A DNA stretch of 33,491 bases from NCBI GenBank assembly GCA_944389915.1, contig CALXOC010000078.1, positions 1-33,491 on the forward strand, written 5' to 3'. Positions 16,339 to 24,033 of the stretch are shown here, in pieces. The notes beneath the pieces were generated by a model. The model saw only the letters and a list, made by a program, of their open reading frames with translations. It did not search any database and had not been told where the DNA came from. This stretch comes from an uncultured Opitutales bacterium (lineage in GTDB: Bacteria; Verrucomicrobiota; Verrucomicrobiia; Opitutales; Intestinicryptomonadaceae). Position numbers and translations under genes: made by a program. The first letter of the stretch is position 1; each line of letters starts with the position of its first letter.

Positions 16339-16382
16339 AAAAGGTTTGAGTTCACCGCAAAAAACACCAAACTTCCGCTAAA

Positions 16383-17606
16383 ATGAAATTTGACGTAAAC
16401 CAGATAAGAAAAGATTTCCCCGTGCTGGCGCAAAAGACAAGAAGCGGCAAAAACATAGTTTATTTCGACAACGCCGCCACCTCCCAGAAACCAATCAAAG
16501 TAATAGACGCCACTTCGGATTTTTACAGAAATTTCAACGCCAACATACACAGAAGCGCGCACGAATTGAGCGAGCGCGCTACAATGGCATACGAGGAAGC
16601 CAGAAATAGAGTTGGAAAATTTTTCGGGGCGCCGGAAAATTTCTGCACAATTTTCACCCGCGGAGCTACGGAATCGCTAAACTTGGTTGCTCAATCATGG
16701 GGATCGGCCAATATAAAGCGCGGAGACGAAATACTTTTAAGCGAAATGGAACACCACGCGAACATAGTTCCGTGGCAAATGCTTGCCGAACGCGCGCAAG
16801 CAAAGATTTTGGCGGCAAAAATCCGCGAAGACGGTTCGCTCGATATGGACGACCTCTTGTCAAAGGTTTCCGGAAAAACAAAAATAATATCAATAACCCA
16901 CGCCTCAAACGTGCTGGGAAGCATAAACGACATCAACGCCATATCGAAAATCGCCCGCAGCGCTGGGGCCGCGTTTTCCATAGATGCGGCGCAATCGGCA
17001 CCGCACTTGTTGGACGACATCTCCAAAGTTGACTGCGACTTTCTTTCAATTTCCGCGCACAAATGCTACGGCCCAACCGGGATAGGCGCGCTCATTGCAA
17101 AGCGGGAAATTCTCGATTCTATGCCGCCCTACCAAGGGGGCGGCGACATGATTGAAAATGTCAGCTGGCAAAAGACGACCTTCCGCCCCTCTCCCGAACG
17201 CTTTGAGGCGGGAACTCCCAATATAGCCGGGGCGGTCGGGTTTGCGGCGGCAATAGACTATCTCAATTCGATAGATTTGCATGGCGCGAAGGAGCATGAG
17301 CACAAACTGCTTGAAAGAATGACAGCGGCGCTCGATGCAATTCCAAAAATAAAGATATTTGGGAAATCCAAGGAAAAAGTCAGCCTTGCATCGTTTTTTG
17401 TAGATGGTGTTCACCCCAACGACATCTCCGTGCTGCTGAACGCCTCCGGAATAGCTATCCGCACGGGGCACCACTGCGCCGAACCGCTCATGTGCCTGCT
17501 TGGGGTTATGGGAACGTGCAGGGCGTCCATGGCATTTTACAATACCGAAGAAGAAGTGGACTTTTTTGCCGAAAAGCTCGAACACGCCATAAAGATATTG
17601 GCATGA
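16383..17606 (+). CDS. sufS: SufS-type cysteine desulfurase
   Basis: SufS takes sulfur from cysteine through a persulfide and hands it to Fe-S cluster assembly. It is a group II, PLP-dependent cytoplasmic enzyme. The 407-residue length matches SufS. Visible signatures are YFDNAATSQKP (27-37), HRSAHELSERAT (57-68), THASNVLGS (172-180), the Schiff-base lysine K227 in SISAHKCYGP, and the catalytic C365 in RTGHHCAEPLM. The conserved RAS follows at 380-382. No sufBCD, sufU or sufE gene is adjacent, so it is a single gene with its own promoter. It converges on the oxidoreductase gene with only seven bases between stops. Confidence 0.94.
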   Translation: MKFDVNQIRKDFPVLAQKTRSGKNIVYFDNAATSQKPIKVIDATSDFYRNFNANIHRSAHELSERATMAYEEARNRVGKFFGAPENFCTIFTRGATESLNLVAQSWGSANIKRGDEILLSEMEHHANIVPWQMLAERAQAKILAAKIREDGSLDMDDLLSKVSGKTKIISITHASNVLGSINDINAISKIARSAGAAFSIDAAQSAPHLLDDISKVDCDFLSISAHKCYGPTGIGALIAKREILDSMPPYQGGGDMIENVSWQKTTFRPSPERFEAGTPNIAGAVGFAAAIDYLNSIDLHGAKEHEHKLLERMTAALDAIPKIKIFGKSKEKVSLASFFVDGVHPNDISVLLNASGIAIRTGHHCAEPLMCLLGVMGTCRASMAFYNTEEEVDFFAEKLEHAIKILA

Positions 17607-17613
17607 TTGATTT

Positions 17614-18717
17614 TTATAATGCCATGCCGTCTTTGAATGCCGGCAGTTTTTGCCTGTAAAATTTTTTGGTATGCCGATTTAAGTCCGCCTCGGCGTCTAA
17701 GGCTTTTGAATCTTCAATGTGCCAAACAAAGGCCCGCGCAAAATACGGAGAAAGAGCAAAACCCTTGGAGCCGAACCCGTTGAAAGACAAAATTCTGGCG
17801 TCGGCGGGATGTGCTCCCAGATGCGGACGCGTCGTAGCCGTGCAGGGACGCACTCCTGCCTCATGGGAACGCACAGAGAACTCGCGGCGGCAATCGAAAA
17901 AGTTAGAAAGAGATGCAAGCAAAGCCTCCCTTGCCGATTCCGTCGGACTGCCGTCAAGCCTTTCCCTATCCCATGTCGATCCGGTTCTAAAGAGGTTCTT
18001 TGAACACTTCATCAGCCAATTTCCCCTGTGTATTATGTGTTCTGGAAGCTCAAATGACCCTTCAATCGTAAGTATTTCCCCCTTCGCAGGCCTATAAGGC
18101 AGCCATGAAAAATACGGATTATAAACGGCCCTCCAGCCCTCGCAAAATACGATTCTCTTCGAGTTAAGTTCCCCGTAACGCAACGAGCTCTCAGTTATGC
18201 GAAGCTTGGACACGTCGAAAAACTCCCGGACAAGCATGCCTCTGCCGAGAAAATACGAAGAGAATGCCGACATTAACACTGGGGGCTCCACCCAGGCCGA
18301 CCGCTCTATAATCCTCGAGCCCAAAGCATCGTTCAGCCCGCAAAAGGTATTAGGCTCAAATGATTCGCCTATCATAGGCGCATACGATGAATCTCGCGAA
18401 CGGCTCTCCCAAAGCTCGCGCTCCTCCCCGGATTTGTACAGCTGGAGTATTTTGCGCGGATGATAAAAACTCACCCTGAGTTCCGCCTCCAAGGCAGAAT
18501 AAAATCTCTTGGCGAACTCGTGCGCGACATCGCTTCTCCAGCTCTTGGCCAATCTCTTCCCCGTTATTGGATTCACCACGCCGGCCGCAACCGACGATGC
18601 GGCCGCTTCGGTATGAACGTCGAACATCAACAGCTTTCTCCCGCGCATGGCAAGCTGGAAGGCGAGACAGCAACCGGCTATTCCGCCGCCTACAATAATA
18701 TAATCCAATTCGCGCAT
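17614..18717 (-). CDS. DAO-family FAD-dependent oxidoreductase
   Basis: The 367-residue protein belongs to the D-amino-acid oxidase-like (DAO) flavoprotein family. It begins MRELDYIIVGGGIAGCC, with the FAD-binding GGGIAG at 10-15, and contains AAGVVNPITGKRLA at about 44-57. The C-terminal half has AGVRPCTATTRPHLG and NGFGSKG, a segment that contacts flavin and substrate in this family. An amine or amino acid is the likely substrate type, but a precise reaction cannot be assigned; glycine oxidase (ThiO) and the MnmC oxidase domain are relatives. The frame extends to 18858, but those 47 residues lie across the ruvB end, and ATG 18717 begins one base after the ruvB stop. It is the downstream partner of ruvB. 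Confidence 0.85.
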   Translation of the reverse strand: MRELDYIIVGGGIAGCCLAFQLAMRGRKLLMFDVHTEAAASSVAAGVVNPITGKRLAKSWRSDVAHEFAKRFYSALEAELRVSFYHPRKILQLYKSGEERELWESRSRDSSYAPMIGESFEPNTFCGLNDALGSRIIERSAWVEPPVLMSAFSSYFLGRGMLVREFFDVSKLRITESSLRYGELNSKRIVFCEGWRAVYNPYFSWLPYRPAKGEILTIEGSFELPEHIIHRGNWLMKCSKNLFRTGSTWDRERLDGSPTESAREALLASLSNFFDCRREFSVRSHEAGVRPCTATTRPHLGAHPADARILSFNGFGSKGFALSPYFARAFVWHIEDSKALDAEADLNRHTKKFYRQKLPAFKDGMAL

Positions 18718-18718
18718 T

Positions 18719-19747
18719 TTAGAACAGAAGCCCCTGGGACGAATCGGCGCCGCGTTCCATTCCCAGAACTTCCCATGCTTTGTCCGTAAGCACCCTTCCC
18801 TGAGGCGTTCTGCGAAGGAAGCCTTCCTGTATGAGATAGGGCTCGTGGACCTCCTCAAGAGTGTCGACCTCCTCGTTTACGGCAACCGCTATGGTTCCCA
18901 TTCCTACAGGCCCTCCCTTGTAATTGCGCGCCATCACTCCAAGCATACGCTTGTCCATCTCGTCAAGCCCGTTTTCGTCTATCTCAAGAAGCTCGAGCGC
19001 GGACACCGCTACATCGCGGGTTATTTTACCGTCGGCCCTTTCCTCTGCGTAATCGCGCACAAAGCGTATGAGGTTGTTTACTATTCGCGGAGTACCGCGG
19101 GCGCGCCGCGCTATCTCGTCGGCTCCGAACCTGTCGACCTCAACTCCCAGGAGCTGGCAGTTGCGCTTTACTATTGATATCAAATCCGCACGCGAATAAT
19201 AATCGAGCCTTGTTTGAAGCGTAAACCTGCTGCGCAGCGGGGAGGTCAGCAGCCCCGTCCTTGTGGTTGCGCCTATGAGGGTAAACTTAGGTATATTAAG
19301 GCGGACGCTCCTGGCATTCGGCCCCTGGTCTATCATTATGTCTATGCGAAAATCCTCCATGGCGGAATAAAGAAACTCCTCAACCGCCCGCGATATTCTG
19401 TGGATTTCGTCTATAAATAAAATATCCCCCGTCTGCAAATTTGTAAGCAGGCCCGCGAGATCCGAAGCCTTCTCTATCACTGGACCGGAAGTTACGCGCA
19501 CTTGAGTGTGCATTTCGTTCGCCAAAATAAAAGCGAGAGTTGTCTTCCCCAATCCCGGAGGGCCGTGCAATAAAATATGGTCCAAAGTGTCGGAACGCCG
19601 CCTTGCCGCCCCCACCATGACCTTCAAGCGCTCGACGGTCTTATTTTGTCCCGTAAATGATTCGAAACCTTTGGGCCTGAGGGATACGTCGAGTTCGTCG
19701 TCCTTCTTGGCGAGGGCATTTTGTATGTAATCGGTACCGTGTTCCAT
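18719..19747 (-). CDS. ruvB: Holliday junction branch-migration ATPase RuvB
   Basis: RuvB is the hexameric AAA+ motor that, with RuvA, moves Holliday junctions during recombinational repair. The 342-residue protein shows SLRPKGFESFTGQ (22-34), Walker A GPPGLGKT (62-69), Walker B FIDEIHR (111-117), sensor GATTRTGLLTSPLRSRF (159-175) and the C-terminal winged-helix DNA-binding region, with PVGMGTIAVA and TPQGRVLT. The length is standard. Neither ruvA nor ruvC is nearby. The gene diverges from recF across 55 bases and is followed after one base by the oxidoreductase gene. Confidence 0.98.
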   Translation of the reverse strand: MEHGTDYIQNALAKKDDELDVSLRPKGFESFTGQNKTVERLKVMVGAARRRSDTLDHILLHGPPGLGKTTLAFILANEMHTQVRVTSGPVIEKASDLAGLLTNLQTGDILFIDEIHRISRAVEEFLYSAMEDFRIDIMIDQGPNARSVRLNIPKFTLIGATTRTGLLTSPLRSRFTLQTRLDYYSRADLISIVKRNCQLLGVEVDRFGADEIARRARGTPRIVNNLIRFVRDYAEERADGKITRDVAVSALELLEIDENGLDEMDKRMLGVMARNYKGGPVGMGTIAVAVNEEVDTLEEVHEPYLIQEGFLRRTPQGRVLTDKAWEVLGMERGADSSQGLLF

Positions 19748-19802
19748 AAAAAATCTTTACAATAGCGCCATTTGATACAAACCTACACTCATTTGAAATT
19801 TT
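19748..19802. promoter_or_regulatory. Divergent ruvB-recF promoter region
   Basis: These 55 bases must contain both divergent promoters, since each gene begins here and no other gene intervenes. I could not identify convincing -35/-10 pairs with normal spacing in either direction, so only the location is claimed. No LexA-like inverted repeat is evident. Confidence 0.3.
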
Positions 19803-20885
19803 GTGAAGATAAATTTTGTCAGGCTGCAGGATTTTAGAAACATCGAATTTGCGGAAGTGCTTTTCGATTCCAAATCGGCATGGATATTTGGAGACAATGC
19901 CCAGGGGAAAACAAACCTGCTTGAAGCGCTCGGTACAATGGGGGCTCTGCGCTCTTTCAGGACCTACGACATGAAGGCCCTAATAGCGCACGAAAAGAAA
20001 AGCGCGCGAATATTGGCGGGCATAGACCACGAAAAACTCGGAAAGAGCGAGGTCCTGATAGAAATATCGGATAAGCGCAAAGTCTATGTCGACGGTTCTG
20101 AATGCAAATATTCTGAATACATAGGAAAGTTTCCCGTATTGGCAATATGCTCCGAAGACATCAGAATATTGCGCGGGGCGCCCGAAGCCAGACGCCGCGA
20201 TATCGACATGCTTCTATCGTCATTAGACAGGACTTATCTCGATTCCTTAAAGCGCTACCACTTTGCCATGTCGGGGCGAAATGCCCTATTGAAGTCATCG
20301 GACTCCGATCCCGGAGTATTTTCGGCTTTTGAGAGGGAAATGGCTATCGCCGCAAATTCAATAACCAAAATGCGCGCTTTTTGGCTGCCAAAACTCGGCG
20401 AACTCGCAACGCAAAAATACAAGATTCTCGCTGGAGAAAATGGAGAGTCGGCCGAATTAAAAATGAAATGTTCCTGCCAATTGGATTCCCCCGACGCATT
20501 TGCCGAAATGTTTGCAAGGGAACGCTCATGCGACATGAGCTTCGGCTCAACTCGCAAGGGGCCGCATAGGGACGACTTCAAAATAGAAATAGGCGGAAAA
20601 GACGCAAAACTTTACGCCTCTGAAGGGCAGCAGCGTTCGGCGGTTCTGGCAATAAAACTCGGCGAATTTGAGATGCAAAAATCCGAGAGCGGAGTTGAAC
20701 CGGCAATATTATGCGACGACATTCTTGGGGAATTGGATTCCTCCCGCCGCGCCGCGTTTTGGGAATGCGTTTCCCCGAACGCCCAAGTAATTGCAAGCTC
20801 TACCCTTCCGCCCCCCGACTGCGGTTCAAGAGCTCCGTGGCAAAACATAACAGCAAAGGCCGGCACTTTTCAGACGCCCGTATGA
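19803..20885 (+). CDS. recF: DNA replication/repair ATPase RecF
   Basis: RecF binds gapped DNA and helps load RecA during single-strand gap repair. The 360-residue SMC-like ABC ATPase begins at GTG 19803 with KINFVRLQDFRNIEF. It has Walker A GDNAQGKT (30-37), RKGPHRDDF (251-259), the signature-like SEGQQRSAVLAIKL (273-286) and Walker B ILCDDILGELD (302-312). The tail reads ASSTLP, close to the usual TTT motif after Walker B. recF is not beside dnaN or gyrB here, unlike in many genomes. The stop overlaps the MidA-like start by four bases (ATGA), so the two genes are translationally coupled. Confidence 0.94.
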   Translation: MKINFVRLQDFRNIEFAEVLFDSKSAWIFGDNAQGKTNLLEALGTMGALRSFRTYDMKALIAHEKKSARILAGIDHEKLGKSEVLIEISDKRKVYVDGSECKYSEYIGKFPVLAICSEDIRILRGAPEARRRDIDMLLSSLDRTYLDSLKRYHFAMSGRNALLKSSDSDPGVFSAFEREMAIAANSITKMRAFWLPKLGELATQKYKILAGENGESAELKMKCSCQLDSPDAFAEMFARERSCDMSFGSTRKGPHRDDFKIEIGGKDAKLYASEGQQRSAVLAIKLGEFEMQKSESGVEPAILCDDILGELDSSRRAAFWECVSPNAQVIASSTLPPPDCGSRAPWQNITAKAGTFQTPV

Positions 20886-21847
20886 ATGCTATAATGAAAG
20901 AGCTTGTGGCGGCGGCCAAGGAGCATGGCGGAAGCATTCCGTTTTCCGACTACGCAAACATCTGCCTATACGGCAGCGGCGGATATTACCGCTCATGCAG
21001 AAAGCGCATTGGAAGCGATGGAGATTTCTTCACTTCCGTATCGCTCAAGCACAAGGTTTTCGGCGAACTTGTGGAAGCCGCGGCGAAATCCATCTTAAAA
21101 TCGGAAGGCGCAGATCCTAATGAATTTGAATTTGTTGAAATAGGAGCCGAAGGCGACAACCTTATGATTCCGGAAACCTTCGCGTTAAGGTACGGAGACG
21201 CCATTTCACTTCCTTCCAACTGCATACTCATATCAAACGAACTTCTCGACGCCCGGCCATTCTCGCGCTTTGAATTTAAATGCGGAAAATGGAATGAAGT
21301 ATACGTCAATGTGGAGGAGTCTAATAAGCAAATATTGCTTGACGAATGCCTTTGTCCGGCCTCTCGCAACGACGAAGCTCTGATTCAAAAATATTTTCCG
21401 CGAGCTTCTGTTGAGGGATTCAAGCTTGAAATATCCCGCGACGCCATGGCATTATTTGAACACATATGCTCGCTTGATTGGCGCGGTTTATTGATATTCG
21501 CGGACTATTTTAGGCATGCGGCGGAAATCTCCGAACTTCCGTCAGGAACCGCGCGCACATATTCTTCGCACAGGGAGGGAGGAGACTTCACATTGTCGCC
21601 GGGAGAATGCGACATCACATATTCCCCATGCTCCGACATATTTGAAGATATCGCGCGCAAACACGCCTTTGCAAATATCGGAACCCTTACCCACGAAGCT
21701 TTTTTTGTGAAATACTCCAGCGAAAAAATAAGGGACATTATATCCCTTCCAGGCGCATTCGCCCCCCGAAAGCGCGAGCTCTGCCAACTTTTGAGTCCGG
21801 CCCAAATGGGCGCGGCCTTTAGGGTGCTTTTTGCCCTGAGGCTCTAA
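20882..21847 (+). CDS. Divergent MidA/NDUFAF7-like SAM methyltransferase
   Basis: From ATG 20882 the product has 321 residues and resembles the COG1565 (MidA/NDUFAF7) family. Matching segments are IPFSDYANICLYGSGGYY (19-36), GDFFTS (47-52), VEIGAEGDNL (85-94), SNELLDARPFSRF (118-130), and FADYF (206-210) followed by PSGTARTYSSH. NDUFAF7 methylates an arginine of mitochondrial complex I; bacterial roles are unknown. The SAM-binding loop is EIGAEGDNL, which lacks the usual GxGxG-type pattern, and the protein is somewhat short, so activity is uncertain. The open frame extends to 20711 inside recF, but the ATGA overlap with the recF stop fixes this start. It converges on lpxB. Confidence 0.75.
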   Translation: MNAIMKELVAAAKEHGGSIPFSDYANICLYGSGGYYRSCRKRIGSDGDFFTSVSLKHKVFGELVEAAAKSILKSEGADPNEFEFVEIGAEGDNLMIPETFALRYGDAISLPSNCILISNELLDARPFSRFEFKCGKWNEVYVNVEESNKQILLDECLCPASRNDEALIQKYFPRASVEGFKLEISRDAMALFEHICSLDWRGLLIFADYFRHAAEISELPSGTARTYSSHREGGDFTLSPGECDITYSPCSDIFEDIARKHAFANIGTLTHEAFFVKYSSEKIRDIISLPGAFAPRKRELCQLLSPAQMGAAFRVLFALRL

Positions 21848-21878
21848 AATACGGAAAGCGCAATTTTAAACTAACGGG

Positions 21879-23042
21879 CTAAGATATATTGGCGTCAAGC
21901 CACTCGGCAGCGGAAGACTTTGGCGGAGAATGCAATGCCGCTTTCAGCTCTTCGGCATAGGCTGAAAATTTTTCGCGCGCAGACGGATTCAAAAGCCCGG
22001 AGGCAAAGTAATTTGATATCTTGCTCGGAACGGCGTCGAACTGTATAAACTCCCGCCAAGCCGGCCTGTTTAAGATGATGTTGGCAATTCCCAAGTACTT
22101 TATATTAACGAGGGCTCTTCCAACAATGTATGTAAACACATTGGCTTTGTAAACAATAACACCGGGAATTCCCTCGAGCGCGCAAGCCAAAGACATGGTT
22201 CCGGAGCTTGTCATGACAGCCTTCGCGCCTACAGCTTCCCGCGTTCTCGGAACAAGGCGTATTCTGCAAGCTACATCTTTGTTGCGCTCCAACACCCTTT
22301 CAAGAAGCGCCTTTATCTCGTCGGTCGGATATATTGCCAACGCCCGCTCCGACGGCAAATTGCGCATTGCCCCCACCATAGCGGGAAATATTCTATAAAC
22401 CGCCGCGCCCCTGCTTCCAGCCAAGAGAAGTATGTCGCCCTTGGGGTCGTATTTTACGGGAGCCTCATAGCCCTCCCCCATAAAGGGGTGCCCCACAAAG
22501 CAGACCGGAAGCGTCGTGTCGGCATAGCATTTTTTTTCAAACGGAAATATCACGGCGAGCGCATCGAGCAATTTTGCCATTTTAAATCTCCGTCCCGCCT
22601 TCCACGCCCATATTTGCGGGCTTATGTAATATAGCAGTTTTACGGCTCCGCCTCCCTTGATGCTTGCACCCCTCTTTTTTAGCATGGCTGCCAGATGAAT
22701 ATTAAATCCGGGATAATCCACAAAGCAAACCGCCTTTGGCTTGTATTTGCAAATCCAATCAGCAACGGCGCCGAGCAGAGACTTAAAAAAGCCGTAGTTT
22801 TTCAAGACTTCAAACAATCCAACAACGGAAAAAGAAGTCATGTCAAACAGCAGCTGGGCTCCGGCTGCCTTCAACGCGCCGCCGCCGAACGCGCAAACCT
22901 TTGCCCCGGGGCGCAAAAGGAGAAAATCCGACAACATTCTGGCGGCCTGTTCGTCTCCGGAATGCTCGCCGGCTATTATTAAAAGATCGCAACCGCAATC
23001 CCGCGGGGCGGCAAAATTAAAGGACTTTACAAGATCCCCCAT
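21879..23042 (-). CDS. lpxB: Lipid-A-disaccharide synthase
   Basis: LpxB joins UDP-diacylglucosamine to lipid X to make the disaccharide backbone of lipid A, at the inner face of the cytoplasmic membrane. It is a GT19, GT-B-fold enzyme; 387 residues is normal. Signatures are LLIIAGEHSGD (20-30), SVVGLFEVLKNY, FVDYPGFNIHLA, YYISPQIWAWK, VGHPFMGEG, and TSSGTMSLACALEGIPGVIVYK. ATG 23042 overlaps the stop of the upstream oxidoreductase by one base, so the two are translated in tandem. It is the last gene of the eight-gene minus-strand run and establishes that the organism makes lipid A. No other lpx gene is in the window. Confidence 0.96.
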   Translation of the reverse strand: MGDLVKSFNFAAPRDCGCDLLIIAGEHSGDEQAARMLSDFLLLRPGAKVCAFGGGALKAAGAQLLFDMTSFSVVGLFEVLKNYGFFKSLLGAVADWICKYKPKAVCFVDYPGFNIHLAAMLKKRGASIKGGGAVKLLYYISPQIWAWKAGRRFKMAKLLDALAVIFPFEKKCYADTTLPVCFVGHPFMGEGYEAPVKYDPKGDILLLAGSRGAAVYRIFPAMVGAMRNLPSERALAIYPTDEIKALLERVLERNKDVACRIRLVPRTREAVGAKAVMTSSGTMSLACALEGIPGVIVYKANVFTYIVGRALVNIKYLGIANIILNRPAWREFIQFDAVPSKISNYFASGLLNPSAREKFSAYAEELKAALHSPPKSSAAEWLDANIS

Positions 23043-23989
23043 TAAAGAGCGTCCTCCGCCATCTGGGAACGGATTTGCCGTGTTATTTCAAGCGCCACTT
23101 CGAGAGCGCCCAAGCCAAGCTTAGCGTCGACTTTCGGATTCTTCTTCTCAATGACGCAGTCCACAAAGCTCGCCAATTCGGTTTTCAGGGGCTCGTGTTT
23201 TTCAATGGGAACATCTTCGGGAACGATTTCCGATCCTCCGTTTATGCGGACCACATGCCCCTTTTGGTTCATATAGTCGAGAGACATATATACCCCCTTT
23301 TGAAATATTCTTATCTCGCGCAATTTTTTAAGGCTTACCCTGCTCACATTCAAGTTTGCCACGCACTTATTGGCAAATTGTATGCGCGCATTTGCAATGT
23401 CCTCGCTCTTGCTAAGAACGCTCACGCCAACGGCCTCTATTTTATCCACCGCGGAATTGGCAAGTTTTAGCACCACTCCTATATCGTGAATCATCAAATC
23501 GAGGACAACGCCTACCTCCGTGCCTCGCGGATTAAACGGAGCAAGCCTGTCAGCGGTAATGAAGCGAGGCTGCTTTACGCGAGTCTCCATAAATTCCATT
23601 ACCGGATTGAAATGCTCTATATGGCCAACCTGCACTATCAAGCCCTTCTCGCGGGCCTTCGACACTATGAGCTCCGCGTCTTCAACCGATGTGCATATTG
23701 GCTTTTCTATAAGAAGATCGCACCCCTGATCCAACAGGGGAAGGGCAACCTGAGTATGCCTATCCGTTGGAACCGCCACGCTAACGGCCTCGCACTCCCT
23801 TCCGAGCTCCTCTATGGACGGAAATACTTTGCAGCCGTGCCTCGAGGCTATTTCACAAGCCCGTTCCGGATTGTTGTCGAAAATTCCCACGAGTTCGGCC
23901 CTGTCGAGTTCGGAATATATTCTTGCGTGATGCTGCCCGAGATATCCCACTCCCACAACACCGCATTTTAGCTTTCCCTGATTGCTCAT
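23042..23989 (-). CDS. Gfo/Idh/MocA oxidoreductase (possible GnnA-like UDP-GlcNAc dehydrogenase)
   Basis: This 315-residue NAD(P)-dependent sugar dehydrogenase has the Rossmann motif GVGYLG at 13-18, the family EKP (95-97) in LLIEKPIC, GHIEHFNP at 122-129, and the catalytic-region DLMIHDIG with H168 and D169. Similar genes often sit just upstream of lpxB. There, GnnA-type members oxidise the 3-position of UDP-GlcNAc so an amine can be added, giving 3-amino lipid A. That role fits the position but is inference, and the partner aminotransferase GnnB is absent here. The start could also be TTG 24007, which has GGAGG only three bases away; ATG 23989 is preferred. Confidence 0.85.
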   Translation of the reverse strand: MSNQGKLKCGVVGVGYLGQHHARIYSELDRAELVGIFDNNPERACEIASRHGCKVFPSIEELGRECEAVSVAVPTDRHTQVALPLLDQGCDLLIEKPICTSVEDAELIVSKAREKGLIVQVGHIEHFNPVMEFMETRVKQPRFITADRLAPFNPRGTEVGVVLDLMIHDIGVVLKLANSAVDKIEAVGVSVLSKSEDIANARIQFANKCVANLNVSRVSLKKLREIRIFQKGVYMSLDYMNQKGHVVRINGGSEIVPEDVPIEKHEPLKTELASFVDCVIEKKNPKVDAKLGLGALEVALEITRQIRSQMAEDAL

Positions 23990-24033
23990 GATTGTAAAGA
24001 ATTGCAAAAGCCTCCGGGCATTACAAGAAAATA

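Larger units (their letters stand above)
16042..16382. other. AT-rich intergenic region of 341 bases
   Basis: I see no protein gene here. The first 90 bases are very A+T-rich. Within them TTGAAA (16097-16102) and GATTAT (16120-16125) form a weak promoter-like pair with a 17-base spacer. A pyrimidine stretch TTTCCTCCCCCC (16141-16152) and a terminator hairpin (16168-16198) follow, so a short RNA of about 70 bases could be made. Bases 16206-16300 hold nothing I can name. The last 75 bases contain the sufS promoter and two palindromes. Confidence 0.5.

Noticed and set aside
16042..16382. tRNA or CRISPR in the largest gap
   Set aside because: No cloverleaf with a TTCGA-type arm and no regularly spaced direct repeats are present.
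18718..18858. N-terminal 47 residues of the DAO-family oxidoreductase frame
   Set aside because: They overlap the ruvB coding end in another frame; the FAD motif starts right after ATG 18717, one base beyond the ruvB stop.
19748..19802. Replication-origin signals near recF
   Set aside because: No DnaA-box cluster is seen in the 55-base gap, and dnaA and dnaN are not adjacent.
20711..20881. N-terminal extension of the MidA-like frame
   Set aside because: It lies inside recF in another frame; the ATGA overlap at 20882-20885 gives the natural start.
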